64,000 nucleotides of DNA from CALNXN01 sp942490645 (GTDB lineage Bacteria; Pseudomonadota; Alphaproteobacteria; Rhodobacterales; Rhodobacteraceae). Where the stretch lies: NCBI GenBank assembly GCA_942490645.1, contig CALNXN010000006.1:1-64000 (forward strand). The letters run 5' to 3'. Positions 34,776 to 43,912 of the stretch are shown here, in pieces. The notes beneath the pieces were generated by a model. The model saw only the letters and a list, made by a program, of their open reading frames with translations, did not search any database and was not told where the DNA came from. Position 1 is the stretch's first letter. Each line of letters begins with the position of its first letter. The position numbers and the translations under genes are program-made.

Positions 34776-35722
34776 TGACCCTCGAGCCTGCGCCTCTCTT
34801 CACGGATGTGCATCCGGGCCCGGAGGGCGCGGCCGCCTATTGGATGACGACGTCAGATGGCTGTCGCATTCGCGTCGGTCACTGGCCCGTTGACGATGCC
34901 AAGGGCACGGTCCTGCTGTTTCCGGGGCGCACTGAATATCTTGAGAAATACGCGCCCAGCGCCGGGGAACTGGCGCGGCGCGGTTTGGCCACGCTGGCCA
35001 TTGACTGGCGCGGACAGGGGTTGGCGGACCGGATGTTGGACGATCCACGTGTGGGTCATGTCGAACATTTCACCGACTACCAGAAAGATGTGGCTGCGAT
35101 GGTGCGTGCCGCGCGCACGTTGAATCTGCCGCGGCCTTACTTTTTGCTGGGCCATTCGATGGGCGGCTGCATTGGGCTGCGCTCCGTGATGGAGGGGCTG
35201 GCAGTTCAGGCGGTGGCCTTCACCGGCCCGATGTGGGGCATTCGGATTGCGCCACATATGCGCCCGCCTGCGTGGCTCTTGGGTTATCTGATGCCGATGA
35301 TGGGCCAGGGTCATCGCCTGCCGCCAAGCACCCGGATCGAGCCCTACGTTCAGGCCAATCCGTTTGAAGACAACATGCTGACCAGCGACCACGAGATGTT
35401 TGACATGATGCGCGATCAGCTTGAGGCACACCCGGAACTGGCAGTGGGCGGCCCAAGTTTCGTGTGGTTGCGCGAAGCTTTGGTCGAAACGACGCATCTG
35501 GCCAGCAGGCCCGCGCCGAACCTGCCCTGCCTGACCTATCTGGGCACCAACGAACGCATCGTACATGTGACGCGTATCCATGACCGGATGAGCGGTTGGA
35601 AACAGGGTCGGCTGGAGCTGGTTGAAAGCGCTGAACATGAGGTCTTGATGGAAGGATCGGCCATCACCACACCGGTTTTTGACGGGTTGGTGTCGCATTT
35701 TCTGGGCTCCAAGGCCGGTTAA
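34775..35722 (+). CDS. Alpha/beta hydrolase, lysophospholipase/monoacylglycerol lipase type
   Basis: The 315-residue alpha/beta-hydrolase has the nucleophile elbow LLGHSMGGCIGLR with Ser at about residue 129, the early oxyanion region VLLFPGRTEYLEKY and a late His in SAEHEVLMEG. The RGQGLADR segment is typical of PldB-like lysophospholipases. It likely removes acyl chains from lysophospholipids or monoglycerides. It is coupled to the SCP2 gene upstream, and the DNA repair pair follows after 38 bases. Confidence 0.88.
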   Translation: MTLEPAPLFTDVHPGPEGAAAYWMTTSDGCRIRVGHWPVDDAKGTVLLFPGRTEYLEKYAPSAGELARRGLATLAIDWRGQGLADRMLDDPRVGHVEHFTDYQKDVAAMVRAARTLNLPRPYFLLGHSMGGCIGLRSVMEGLAVQAVAFTGPMWGIRIAPHMRPPAWLLGYLMPMMGQGHRLPPSTRIEPYVQANPFEDNMLTSDHEMFDMMRDQLEAHPELAVGGPSFVWLREALVETTHLASRPAPNLPCLTYLGTNERIVHVTRIHDRMSGWKQGRLELVESAEHEVLMEGSAITTPVFDGLVSHFLGSKAG

Positions 35723-35760
35723 ACCTGTCCATCGCCGGGCATCCGGCTAAATTCACCATC

Positions 35761-36771
35761 ATGTCAAAGGTTCTGAGCTTTACCGAACGCGGGATCTATT
35801 GCGCGGCTGGGGATTTCTACATTGATCCGTGGCGGCCAGTGGAGCGCGCGTTGATCACCCACGGTCATGCCGATCATGCGCGCCCCGGTCACGGGCGCTA
35901 CCTTGCGACGCATCTGGCATTGCCGGTGATGCGCCACCGCCTTGGCGATCAGGTCATGGAGGGGATCGCATACGGAGAAACGCGCCAGATTGGCGGTGCG
36001 ACGGTGTCGTTCCACCCTGCCGGTCATGTGCCCGGATCGGCACAGATCAGGGTCGAGGTCGCGGGCGAGGTCTGGGTGGCATCGGGCGACTACAAGATCG
36101 AAGCCGACGGCCTGTCAGACCCGTTCGAGCCGGTGCGCTGCCATCATTTCATCACCGAAAGCACATTTGGACTGCCGGTGTTTCGCTGGGCACCGCAGGC
36201 GCAGGTGGCCGATGATCTGAATGCGTGGTGGCGCAGTTGTCAGGCGGCAGGCAAGACCGCCATCCTGGGCGCTTATGCCTTGGGCAAAGCGCAGCGGCTT
36301 ATGCGGATGCTGGACGCAGATCAGGGCCCGATCCTGACCCACGGCGCGGTGGAGGCAACCAACGCCGTGATGCGCGCGCAAGGCATCGCGCTGCCCGATA
36401 CGGTGCCTGTAACGGCCGAGACCGACCGCAAGGCGCACCCCGGTGCGATGGTCATAGCGCCGCCCTCGGCCTTGGGCAGTGCGTGGGCACGCAAGTTTGG
36501 CCCCCATGAGAGCGGCTTTGCCAGCGGTTGGATGCAACTGCGCGGGGTGCGACGGCGCAGGTCGGGGGATCGCGGTTTTGTCGTCTCGGATCATGCCGAT
36601 TGGGGCGGTTTGCTGGAGGCGATCAAACTGACGGGCGCGGAAAACATCTATGTCACGCACGGCTATACCGACATCTTTACCCGCTACCTGAATGAAAACG
36701 ATTGGTCCGCGCAGGTGGTCCCGACCGAGTTCGAAGGCGAGACCCTCGACGCTACGGAGGCCGCCGAATGA
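35761..36771 (+). CDS. Ligase-associated DNA exonuclease (metallo-beta-lactamase/beta-CASP)
   Basis: The 336-residue product has the metal-binding motif ALITHGHADHARPGHG (about residues 31-46) and later FHPAGHVPGSAQIRV, VASGDYKIE and FVVSDHADWGGL. These mark the beta-CASP nuclease family member that accompanies bacterial ATP-dependent ligases. It overlaps the ligase start by 4 bases. Probable role: processing of DNA ends before ligation. Confidence 0.9.
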   Translation: MSKVLSFTERGIYCAAGDFYIDPWRPVERALITHGHADHARPGHGRYLATHLALPVMRHRLGDQVMEGIAYGETRQIGGATVSFHPAGHVPGSAQIRVEVAGEVWVASGDYKIEADGLSDPFEPVRCHHFITESTFGLPVFRWAPQAQVADDLNAWWRSCQAAGKTAILGAYALGKAQRLMRMLDADQGPILTHGAVEATNAVMRAQGIALPDTVPVTAETDRKAHPGAMVIAPPSALGSAWARKFGPHESGFASGWMQLRGVRRRRSGDRGFVVSDHADWGGLLEAIKLTGAENIYVTHGYTDIFTRYLNENDWSAQVVPTEFEGETLDATEAAE

Positions 36772-38366
36772 GGGAGTTTGCGCAGCTTTTTCAGACCGTG
36801 GATCAAAGCACCAAAACCAACACGAAAGTTGCCGCGCTGGCCGCGTTTTTTGACCACGCCCCCGAGGCGGACAAGCTTTGGACCATTGCGCTTTTTTCAG
36901 GGCGCAGACCCAAGCGCGCCGTCACGACAACGCGCCTGCGCGAGTGGGCGGCGGAGGTATCGGGCGTGCCGCTGTGGCTCTTTGAGGAAAGCTATGGAAT
37001 CGTCGGTGATCTGGCCGAAACCATTGCATTGGTTCTGCCACCGGGCACGACGCAGTCGGACGCGGGCCTGTCGCATTGGATCAACGCCCTGCGCGACGTG
37101 GCCCCCACCGATGACGAGACACGCCGCCGCTTTGTGCTGGACGCCTGGGCGCAATTGTCAGGCACGGAGCGGTTCGTTTTCAACAAGCTGATCACCGGCG
37201 GGTTTCGTGTCGGCATCAGCCAAAAGCTGATGACGCGTGCGCTGGCCAAGGCCACGGGCAAACCCGAGGCGGAACTGGCGCATCGCCTGATGGGCGCGTG
37301 GCATCCTGATGACACAAGCTGGCACGATCTGATCGAGGCGGAGGACGCGGGCGCGGATGCCTCGCGCCCCTATCCGTTCTACCTGGCCTATGGGTTGGAG
37401 GACACGCCCGACACCTTGGGTGATCCGATGCATTGGCGCGCAGAATGGAAATGGGACGGCATCCGGGGGCAGTTGATCGTGCGCGACGGCCAGCATTTCG
37501 TCTGGTCGCGCGGCGAGGAACTGATGACCGACCGCTTTCCGGAACTTGCACGCGCGGTGGATTTCATTCCCCCAGGCACGGTGCTGGATGGCGAATTGCT
37601 GGTCTGGCAGCCCGGCGCCGATCATCCCGAGAGCTTCAACGCGCTGCAAGCCCGGATCGGGCGCAAGACCGTGCCGAAAAAGCTGCTGGCCGAGGCCCCG
37701 GTGGTGCTGCACGCCTATGACGTGCTGGAATGCGAGGGCGAGGATATCCGGCAGATGGACTTCTTTGCCCGTCGTGAGCTGCTGGAGGCGCTGTGCGTAG
37801 ACCTGCCGCCGGATGCGCCGGTCAAGCTGTCGCCACAACTCAAATTCACGGACTGGGCGGAACTGGCGCACCTGCGCGACACGGCGCGCGACGCGCAGGC
37901 CGAAGGGCTGATGCTGAAACGCAGTCACAGCCCGTACCTGACTGGTCGCAAAAAGGGCGATTGGTGGAAATGGAAGCTGGACCCGCTGACCATCGACGCG
38001 GTGATGATCTATGCGCAGGCGGGCCATGGGCGGCGCGCCAACCTCTTCACCGATTTCACCTTTGCGGTCTGGAACGGCAACGATCTGGTGCCCTTCACCA
38101 AGGCCTATTCGGGCCTGACGGATGCCGAATTTCGCGAGATCACAGCCTGGGTGCGCAAGAACACGCTGCAACGGTTTGGCCCTGTCCGTCAGGTGACCCC
38201 GCACCACGTTTTCGAGATCGCATTCGAAGGCATTCAGGCCAGCACACGGCACAAATCGGGGGTGGCGCTGCGGTTTCCGCGCATGTCACGGTGGCGGCAG
38301 GACAAGCCCCTGCAAGAGGCCAACACGCTGGATGATCTCAAGGAGATGCTGAGGATATATGGATAA
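36768..38366 (+). CDS. ATP-dependent DNA ligase (LigC/LigB-like, cisplatin-type)
   Basis: The 532-residue enzyme starts at MREFAQLFQTVDQS, coupled to the exonuclease gene by ATGA. The N-terminal DNA-binding domain (residues 1-200) is of the eukaryotic ligase I type. The adenylation motif EWKWDGIRGQLI places the reactive Lys at about residue 228, with later motifs VLDGELLVW, GLMLKRSHSPY and WWKWKLDPL. A C-terminal OB fold ends with VALRFPRMSRWRQDK. It seals DNA nicks with ATP, as a repair ligase beside the essential NAD ligase. Confidence 0.93.
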   Translation: MREFAQLFQTVDQSTKTNTKVAALAAFFDHAPEADKLWTIALFSGRRPKRAVTTTRLREWAAEVSGVPLWLFEESYGIVGDLAETIALVLPPGTTQSDAGLSHWINALRDVAPTDDETRRRFVLDAWAQLSGTERFVFNKLITGGFRVGISQKLMTRALAKATGKPEAELAHRLMGAWHPDDTSWHDLIEAEDAGADASRPYPFYLAYGLEDTPDTLGDPMHWRAEWKWDGIRGQLIVRDGQHFVWSRGEELMTDRFPELARAVDFIPPGTVLDGELLVWQPGADHPESFNALQARIGRKTVPKKLLAEAPVVLHAYDVLECEGEDIRQMDFFARRELLEALCVDLPPDAPVKLSPQLKFTDWAELAHLRDTARDAQAEGLMLKRSHSPYLTGRKKGDWWKWKLDPLTIDAVMIYAQAGHGRRANLFTDFTFAVWNGNDLVPFTKAYSGLTDAEFREITAWVRKNTLQRFGPVRQVTPHHVFEIAFEGIQASTRHKSGVALRFPRMSRWRQDKPLQEANTLDDLKEMLRIYG

Positions 38367-39231
38367 GCCAAACGCACCCATGCCGCCCGCCCCCACGGCC
38401 CCCAAACGTCGCGCGCCCTCCGGCGCTTGCGATACGCATGTGCACATACTGGCCGGTGCCGATTACCCGTTATGGGAGGGGCGCGTGGAAAACCCCGCGC
38501 CGGGGCCAGATCTGGATGGATGGCTGACGCTCTACCGGGCGCATCTGGACGCGCTGGGGTTTGAGCGCGGGGTGATCGTGCATTCCATTTTCTACGGCAC
38601 GGACAATGCCGTGACCGTCGAGGCGCTGCGCCGGGTGGGTTCGCAATTTCGCGGTGTCGGCCTGCTGCCCGATGGCGCGACGGCGGCGGAGCTGGATGCC
38701 TTTGCCGGGTGGAACATGGCGGCGGTGCGCCTCAACTACGTGCATGGCGGCGTGCTGAGTTGGGAGGGCGCCAAGGCGATGGCACCGGCGCTGGCTGATC
38801 GCGGGTTGCACATCCAGATGCTGGCGCATGCGGATCAGCACATGGAAGGGTTGGTCACCGATATCGAGGCACTGCCTGTCGATGTCGTCTTTGATCATAT
38901 CGGCTGGCCTGCAGGCCCGCTTGACCCGCAAAGCGCAGGGATGCAAGCGCTCTGCCGCTTGTTGGAAACCGGGCGCGTCTGGGTGAAACTGTCGGGTCTC
39001 TACCGCGTGGCGCGCGCGCCCTACACCGAAACGGACGCCATCGTCGCAGCCCTGATCCGCGCCAACCCCGAGCGATGTCTATGGGGGTCGGATTGGCCGC
39101 ACATCATGCTGAACGGGGCGGAGATGCCACATGCATCGGCGCTTTTGGATGCGTTCGACCGCGTGGTGCCGGACGATGCGACGCGCCGGCGTATTCTGGT
39201 CGACAATCCCGCCGCCCTCTACCGGTTCTGA
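38359..39231 (+). CDS. Amidohydrolase-2 family (LigI-like TIM-barrel hydrolase)
   Basis: The 290-residue protein has the metal motif CDTHVHILAG at about residues 24-33, a His in FDHIGWPAG, and the catalytic Asp in LWGSDWPHIML near residue 245. These features match the 2-pyrone-4,6-dicarboxylate lactonase and related carboxylate hydrolases. It overlaps the ligase gene by 8 bases, so it is co-transcribed, though a DNA-repair role is not evident. The substrate cannot be told from sequence; no lignin-monomer catabolic genes lie nearby. Confidence 0.82.
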   Translation: MDKPNAPMPPAPTAPKRRAPSGACDTHVHILAGADYPLWEGRVENPAPGPDLDGWLTLYRAHLDALGFERGVIVHSIFYGTDNAVTVEALRRVGSQFRGVGLLPDGATAAELDAFAGWNMAAVRLNYVHGGVLSWEGAKAMAPALADRGLHIQMLAHADQHMEGLVTDIEALPVDVVFDHIGWPAGPLDPQSAGMQALCRLLETGRVWVKLSGLYRVARAPYTETDAIVAALIRANPERCLWGSDWPHIMLNGAEMPHASALLDAFDRVVPDDATRRRILVDNPAALYRF

Positions 39232-39296
39232 TCCGCACCTTGTCTGTGCCCACGGCGCGGCTTAGGTATGCATGGAACCAGCCAAAAGGATGACCC

Positions 39297-41117
39297 ATGT
39301 TCCAGCTTCCCTTCCCTGTCCGTGATGCAAATGCGCAAGCCGCAGGAGAGCCTTTGGGCGATCTGCCCGAATGGAACTTGGACGACCTTTATGCCGGTGA
39401 AGATGCGCCGGAACTCAAGCGCGATCTGGATTGGCTGGAGCAGGCCTGCGCCAGTTTTGCGACGGATTACGAAGGCAAACTTGATACACTAGACGCTGCG
39501 GGCCTTCTGAATTGCATCCTGCGCAACGAAAAGATCAACAACATCGCCGGGCGTATCATGTCCTATGCGGGCCTGCGGTACTACCAACTGACCACGGACG
39601 CGGGCCGCGCGAAATTCATGGCCGACCTGCAGGAAAAGATCACCAATTATACGACGCCGCTGGTGTTTTTCACGCTGGAAATCAACCGCTTGGACGATGG
39701 GCATCTGGATACTCTTTTTGCCCAAAACGCTGATCTTGCTCGCTACAAACCGATTTTCGACCGGATCCGCGCAATGAAGCCTTATCAGCTTTCGGATGAG
39801 TTGGAGAAATTTCTGCATGATCTGGGTGTGGTTGGTGACGCTTGGGAGCGGCTCTTTGATGAAACGATCGCCGGGCTTGAGTTTGAGGTCGATGGCGAGG
39901 CGCTCAACATCGAAGGAACGCTGAACCTGCTGACCGACCCGGTGCGCGAAACCCGTGAAGCCGCCGCACGCGAATTGGCGGACGTGTTTGCCGAGAACGT
40001 CAAAATCTTTGCCCGTGTGCACAACACGCAGGCCAAGGAAAAGGAAATCGTCGACCGCTGGCGCGGCATGGAGACACCGCAACTTGGCCGCCATCTCAGC
40101 AACCAAGTGGAGCCCGAAGTTGTCGAGGCACTGCGCAATGCGGTCGTGGCCGCCTACCCCAAGCTGAGCCACCGGTATTACGAGTTGAAACGCAAATGGC
40201 TGGGGCTGGACAAGATGCAGGTCTGGGACCGCAACGCACCCCTGCCGATGGAAGACAAACGCACCATCGACTGGCCGACCGCCGAGAAAATGGTGATGGA
40301 CGCCTATCAGGCGTTTGACCCCCGCATGGGCGAGATTGCAGAGCCGTTTTTCCGCAAGGGCTGGATTGACGCGGGCGTGAAACCGGGCAAGGCACCGGGC
40401 GCGTTCGCACATCCCACGGTGACGAATGTGCACCCCTATGTGATGTTGAACTACCTTGGAAAACCGCGTGATGTCATGACCTTGGCGCATGAGTTGGGCC
40501 ACGGCGTGCATCAGGTGCTGGCTGCCGAACAGGGCGAAATGCTGTCGTCCACGCCGCTCACGCTGGCCGAAACCGCAAGTGTGTTTGGAGAAATGTTGAC
40601 GTTTCGAAAAATGCTCGACGGGGCCACCAGCGACGCGCAACGCAAGGTGATGCTGGCGGGCAAGGTTGAGGACATGATCAACACTGTCGTGCGCCAGATC
40701 GCGTTTTATGATTTCGAATGCAAACTGCATGACGCGCGCCGTGGCGGTGAATTGACGCCTGATGACATCAACGCGCTGTGGATGTCCGTTCAGGGGGAAT
40801 CGCTGGGACCGGCGTTTGAATTCATGGAGGGCTACGAGACCTTCTGGGCCTATATCCCGCACTTCGTCCATTCGCCCTTTTACGTCTACGCCTATGCCTT
40901 CGGCGACGGGTTGGTGAACGCGCTCTATTCGGTCTATGCCGAGGGGGCCGAAGGGTTCGAGGAAAAATACTTCGACATGCTCAAGGCGGGCGGATCGAAG
41001 CACCACAAGGAACTGCTCGCCCCCTTCGGTCTGGACGCCTCCGACCCCGCGTTCTGGGACAAGGGACTGAGCATGATTTCCGGTATGATCGACGAATTGG
41101 AGGCGATGGAGGAGTAA
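39297..41117 (+). CDS. pepF: Oligoendopeptidase F (M3 peptidase)
   Basis: The 606-residue cytoplasmic zinc peptidase has the M3 active site TLAHELGHGVHQVL at about residues 394-407, with the third ligand Glu in TPLTLAETASVFGE. The N-terminal M3 helical domain (WNLDDLYAGEDAPELKRDLD) and the C-terminal segment FVHSPFYVYAYAFGDGLVNA are complete. It cleaves short peptides. It stands 65 bases after the amidohydrolase gene. Confidence 0.93.
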   Translation: MFQLPFPVRDANAQAAGEPLGDLPEWNLDDLYAGEDAPELKRDLDWLEQACASFATDYEGKLDTLDAAGLLNCILRNEKINNIAGRIMSYAGLRYYQLTTDAGRAKFMADLQEKITNYTTPLVFFTLEINRLDDGHLDTLFAQNADLARYKPIFDRIRAMKPYQLSDELEKFLHDLGVVGDAWERLFDETIAGLEFEVDGEALNIEGTLNLLTDPVRETREAAARELADVFAENVKIFARVHNTQAKEKEIVDRWRGMETPQLGRHLSNQVEPEVVEALRNAVVAAYPKLSHRYYELKRKWLGLDKMQVWDRNAPLPMEDKRTIDWPTAEKMVMDAYQAFDPRMGEIAEPFFRKGWIDAGVKPGKAPGAFAHPTVTNVHPYVMLNYLGKPRDVMTLAHELGHGVHQVLAAEQGEMLSSTPLTLAETASVFGEMLTFRKMLDGATSDAQRKVMLAGKVEDMINTVVRQIAFYDFECKLHDARRGGELTPDDINALWMSVQGESLGPAFEFMEGYETFWAYIPHFVHSPFYVYAYAFGDGLVNALYSVYAEGAEGFEEKYFDMLKAGGSKHHKELLAPFGLDASDPAFWDKGLSMISGMIDELEAMEE

Positions 41118-41230
41118 GGGGCTTCAGGCTCTGATGTGGAAGTCGTCGAGAACGCGTCCCGCCAGATCACAAAGGGCCGGTTGCACGCGTTTGTTGGACA
41201 CTTGAGAGGGCCAGCTGACTAGGTCCGCGG

Positions 41231-41626
41231 CTATTCCGTGGTGCGCCCATCGAAGTGTTCGTGTGACGAGTCGGCCTCGGCCTTTGTCTTGTGTATTGTT
41301 CCGTCGATATGTTCGGGTGGTCCGTAGATCGTATAGAACCGCAACGGTTCTGTTCCCGTGTTGACGACATTGTGCTTTGCACCGGCGGGGACAATGACGC
41401 CGTGATCGGCCTTAACATTGTTGGCCACATCGTCGATCCTGACCTCGCCGCTGCCCGTTTCGAACCGAAAGAACTGATCACGATCTTCGTGGATTTCCGC
41501 GCCGATCTCTTCACCTGCCTTGAGTGTCATCAGGACCAGCTGGATGTTCTTGCCGGTGTAAATGACCTGACGAAAATTATTGTTTTGCTCGGTCAGCTTT
41601 TCGATGTCGTCAACAAAACCTTTCAT
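41231..41626 (-). CDS. Single-domain cupin protein
   Basis: The 131-residue product is one cupin barrel: motif 1 GAEIHEDRDQFFRFETGSGE and motif 2 VIVPAGAKHNVVNTG. Histidines at the usual metal positions suggest a bound divalent metal, perhaps for sugar or small-molecule isomerisation or storage. No partner gene is adjacent; it is convergent with pepF and divergent from the stress-type membrane protein gene. The tail is charged and His/Glu-rich. Confidence 0.85.
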   Translation of the reverse strand: MKGFVDDIEKLTEQNNNFRQVIYTGKNIQLVLMTLKAGEEIGAEIHEDRDQFFRFETGSGEVRIDDVANNVKADHGVIVPAGAKHNVVNTGTEPLRFYTIYGPPEHIDGTIHKTKAEADSSHEHFDGRTTE

Positions 41627-41783
41627 GGTGCCAGTCTCCTTTTTTGGGGCGAGGGCGCAGTATGGGCCTGTGTTTTATCACTACCGACTGGTGCCGAAAC
41701 GGCATTGACATATCTCAAGTCACCATAGCCGGCGGCGTGGTTCATTGCTTCGCAAATGGCCATTTTGAACGCAGGAGGCATTC

Positions 41784-42362
41784 ATGTCTGACCCGGAAAA
41801 AGATCAAAGCCAGACGATGGTGATCGACATTCCCGAAGCAGTGGGTGTGTTCGACACCTTTCAGGACTTACAAAGGGCTTTCTACGATCTCAGGATGATC
41901 GGTATCCACCATTCCGACATCAGCCTTCTTGGAGACGAAAAAACCTTGAAGGAGAAGCTGGGTAAGGCATATTGGCACGCCGCCGATCTGGAAGATGACC
42001 CAAGGGCGCCGCGTGCGCATTTCGTGTCCGAAGAAGCCATCGGTGAGTTGGAGGGCGCGATCGCGGGGGGCTTCTTTTTCGTTGGCTCGTTTATTGCGAT
42101 GGCCGCGATGCTCACCCCGGCGAGCGCACTTGCGACGTCGATCGCCGCCATTGCAATCGGCGGCAGCCCCGCAGCGGTGATCGGGACCCTGCTGGCGCGC
42201 CGCGTAGGCAAGCACCACAAGGACTACTACGCAAACCAGATCGAACACGGGGGTATTCTTCTGTGGGTCCGCGTTCGTGACAAGGAACACGAGGACATGG
42301 CGGTCAAGATCATGAAAGGCCACTCAGGGCGCGATGTTCACGTCCATGCGTGGAGTACGTGA
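41784..42362 (+). CDS. Stress-protein-like membrane protein, unknown function
   Basis: The 192-residue product has an N-terminal ferredoxin-like segment (AVGVFDTFQDLQRAFYDL, then DISLLGDEKTL) as in YflT/DUF1269-type stress proteins. Two adjoining hydrophobic stretches follow (GAIAGGFFFVGSFIAMAAML and SIAAIAIGGSPAAVIG), and the C-terminus repeats the alpha-beta pattern (HGGILLWVRVRDKEHED, then VHVHAW). This looks like a gating or sensing fold around a Gly/Ala-rich membrane hairpin. Function unknown. A small membrane protein gene follows on the same strand. Confidence 0.72.
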   Translation: MSDPEKDQSQTMVIDIPEAVGVFDTFQDLQRAFYDLRMIGIHHSDISLLGDEKTLKEKLGKAYWHAADLEDDPRAPRAHFVSEEAIGELEGAIAGGFFFVGSFIAMAAMLTPASALATSIAAIAIGGSPAAVIGTLLARRVGKHHKDYYANQIEHGGILLWVRVRDKEHEDMAVKIMKGHSGRDVHVHAWST

Positions 42363-42438
42363 TACCTGCCGCAGCACCCGGTTCGGGCCTGTGCGTCGCA
42401 ACCGGGATGTCGGCTTTGCCTGTCATGTCGGGCGTCGT

Positions 42439-42657
42439 ATGACATCGCGGCTGGGCTGGCGGATGCGGATGAAACGGGCGCTAGCCATCATCCGCCGCCG
42501 CGTGCCAGCGGGACTTCGGCTGGTGCTGGGGCTGGTGCTGATCGGTGGCGGAGCGCTGGGATTCTTGCCGATCCTCGGTTTCTGGATGATCCCGCTTGGC
42601 GTTGCGGTGGCCGCGCTTGATATCATGCCGCTCTGGCGGCGACTGTTCGGGCGCTGA
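42439..42657 (+). CDS. Small membrane protein, unknown
   Basis: A product of about 72 residues with a basic start and one or two hydrophobic segments (LVLGLVLIGGGALGFLPI and FWMIPLGVAVAALDI), ending in LWRRLFGR. It resembles short Rhodobacteraceae membrane proteins I recall without a function. The start is uncertain: ATG codons also lie at 42463 and 42469 and none has a good ribosome binding site. It ends directly against the convergent DksA/TraR-like gene. Confidence 0.6.
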   Translation: MTSRLGWRMRMKRALAIIRRRVPAGLRLVLGLVLIGGGALGFLPILGFWMIPLGVAVAALDIMPLWRRLFGR

Positions 42658-42927
42658 TCACTTCAACTGGCTGTCCTTTGATCCGCGCCGATTGATGCCG
42701 CCGCGTGCTTTGAACGCGCTGTCCCGCTCTTGCATGCAATCGATGCAGAGTTTCACGCCGGGTAGCGCCACGCGGCGCGCCTCCGGAATCGGTTCTTCAC
42801 ATTCCGCGCAGTGGGACAGGCTCTCGCCGACGGGCGCCTTGCGGGCCTTCAAGCGGGCAAGCTCGTCCTGGATGGAGGCTTCCATCTGTTCGTTCTCCGC
42901 GCCATCGCGTGCCCAGCCGCCAGCCAT
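42658..42927 (-). CDS. DksA/TraR-type zinc-finger protein
   Basis: The 89-residue protein (start MAGGWARDGAEN) has a coiled N-terminal helix (MEASIQDELARLKARK) and the zinc finger CAECEEPIPEARR-ALPGVKLCIDC typical of the short TraR branch. Such proteins enter the RNA polymerase secondary channel and change promoter response. A terminator for the upstream gene lies just before its start. Confidence 0.85.
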   Translation of the reverse strand: MAGGWARDGAENEQMEASIQDELARLKARKAPVGESLSHCAECEEPIPEARRVALPGVKLCIDCMQERDSAFKARGGINRRGSKDSQLK

Positions 42928-42943
42928 TGCATTGCTCCACATG

Positions 42944-42972
42944 AAAAGACCCGCCCAGAATGGGGCGGGTCT
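42944..42972 (-). terminator. Intrinsic terminator after the VPLPA-CTERM gene
   Basis: A 10-bp stem (AGACCCGCCC at 42948-42957 with GGGCGGGTCT at 42963-42972), followed on the minus strand by TTTT. It ends transcripts of the gene at 43021-43731. Confidence 0.88.
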
Positions 42973-43020
42973 GATGTGTCGTCAATGGGGCGGTTCAAGC
43001 CCGTGTCCGGATGCCGCTGT

Positions 43021-43731
43021 TCAAGCCGCCTTTTTGGCGATCCGTCGGCGCACTGCAAGTGCCCCGAAGGCACCCACCAGCAACAGCCCACTGGCCGGCA
43101 GCGGAACGACCGCGACCGCATCGCTATAGGTTCCGATTGGGAATGCGGCACTGCCGGCTGCTGCATTGCTGCCAAAACCATCCAATGCGTTGCGGCCCGA
43201 AAAACTCCAGTTCACCAGCTGAAACGTATCGCCGTCGGGGCCGGTTGCGTCATTGCGGTAGGCCCATCCGTCACGATAATCCCAAGGCTCGCCGGTCCCA
43301 TCAACGCCGACATCGCCGAAACTATCGACAACCGTGGCCCCCTTGGTGACGCGGAAGGCGTCGTTGCCATTGATGCTGACCGCATTGCCACCGCGAAACA
43401 CCATGCTGGGCAAGCTGCCGAAAAAGCTGGTCAATTCGCTGTCATCGGTCGTGGCGCTCACGGCGTAGAAGAAATCGCCTGCACTGACCGAACCGGAAAA
43501 GGTCAACGTTGCATTTGCGGACGTATTGCCATTGTTGAAGTTGCTCAGCGAATAGCTGCTGAGGTCTGCGATGTCTTCATGTGCAAAAAGTTCCACCAGC
43601 TTGGGCACCCCGCCGGACAAGGGCCCGTCCAGAACCCCGGTGATCGACACGCCGATTACCCCGGCCTGGGCCGAAACCGCGGCGGAGGCAACAAAGGCCG
43701 ATGTGCACAGCAAACGCGCAATATGTTTCAT
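43021..43731 (-). CDS. Secreted VPLPA-CTERM (exosortase-sorted) protein
   Basis: The 236-residue product has a signal peptide (MKHIARLLCTSAFVASAAVS-AQA). A beta-rich Asn/Thr/Asp-rich body follows. The C-terminus carries the three-part sorting signal: VPLPASG at about residues 208-214, a hydrophobic helix (LLLVGAFGAL) and basic residues (VRRRIAKK). This is the VPLPA variant of PEP-CTERM seen in Rhodobacteraceae. An exosortase would cut it and fix it at the cell surface; none is in this window. The body resembles other PEP-CTERM proteins with calcium- or carbohydrate-type beta sandwiches, but its function is unknown. Confidence 0.88.
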   Translation of the reverse strand: MKHIARLLCTSAFVASAAVSAQAGVIGVSITGVLDGPLSGGVPKLVELFAHEDIADLSSYSLSNFNNGNTSANATLTFSGSVSAGDFFYAVSATTDDSELTSFFGSLPSMVFRGGNAVSINGNDAFRVTKGATVVDSFGDVGVDGTGEPWDYRDGWAYRNDATGPDGDTFQLVNWSFSGRNALDGFGSNAAAGSAAFPIGTYSDAVAVVPLPASGLLLVGAFGALAVRRRIAKKAA

Positions 43732-43851
43732 GTCATCCCAATCCCATTTTTTCGGTTATTCTCAAAATCCTTAACCGACACTGGAGCGAAAAGCCAAAAC
43801 AATCGCGATTTCAGACCAGAAACGGCGCTCAGATGACAAGGTGCTGCACAT

Positions 43852-43883
43852 AAAAAACGCCCCCAAGCGGACTCAGGGGCGTG
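43852..43883 (-). terminator. rpoH intrinsic terminator
   Basis: ACGCCCC (43857-43863) pairs with GGGGCGT (43876-43882) and six T follow on the minus strand. It lies 30 bases after the rpoH stop. Confidence 0.88.
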
Positions 43884-43912
43884 ATTATCGGGATGACCTG
43901 CGCGGGACCGGA

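Noticed and set aside
39489..41006. A 505-codon minus-strand frame opposite pepF
   Set aside because: Shadow of pepF produced by high G+C; no family features.
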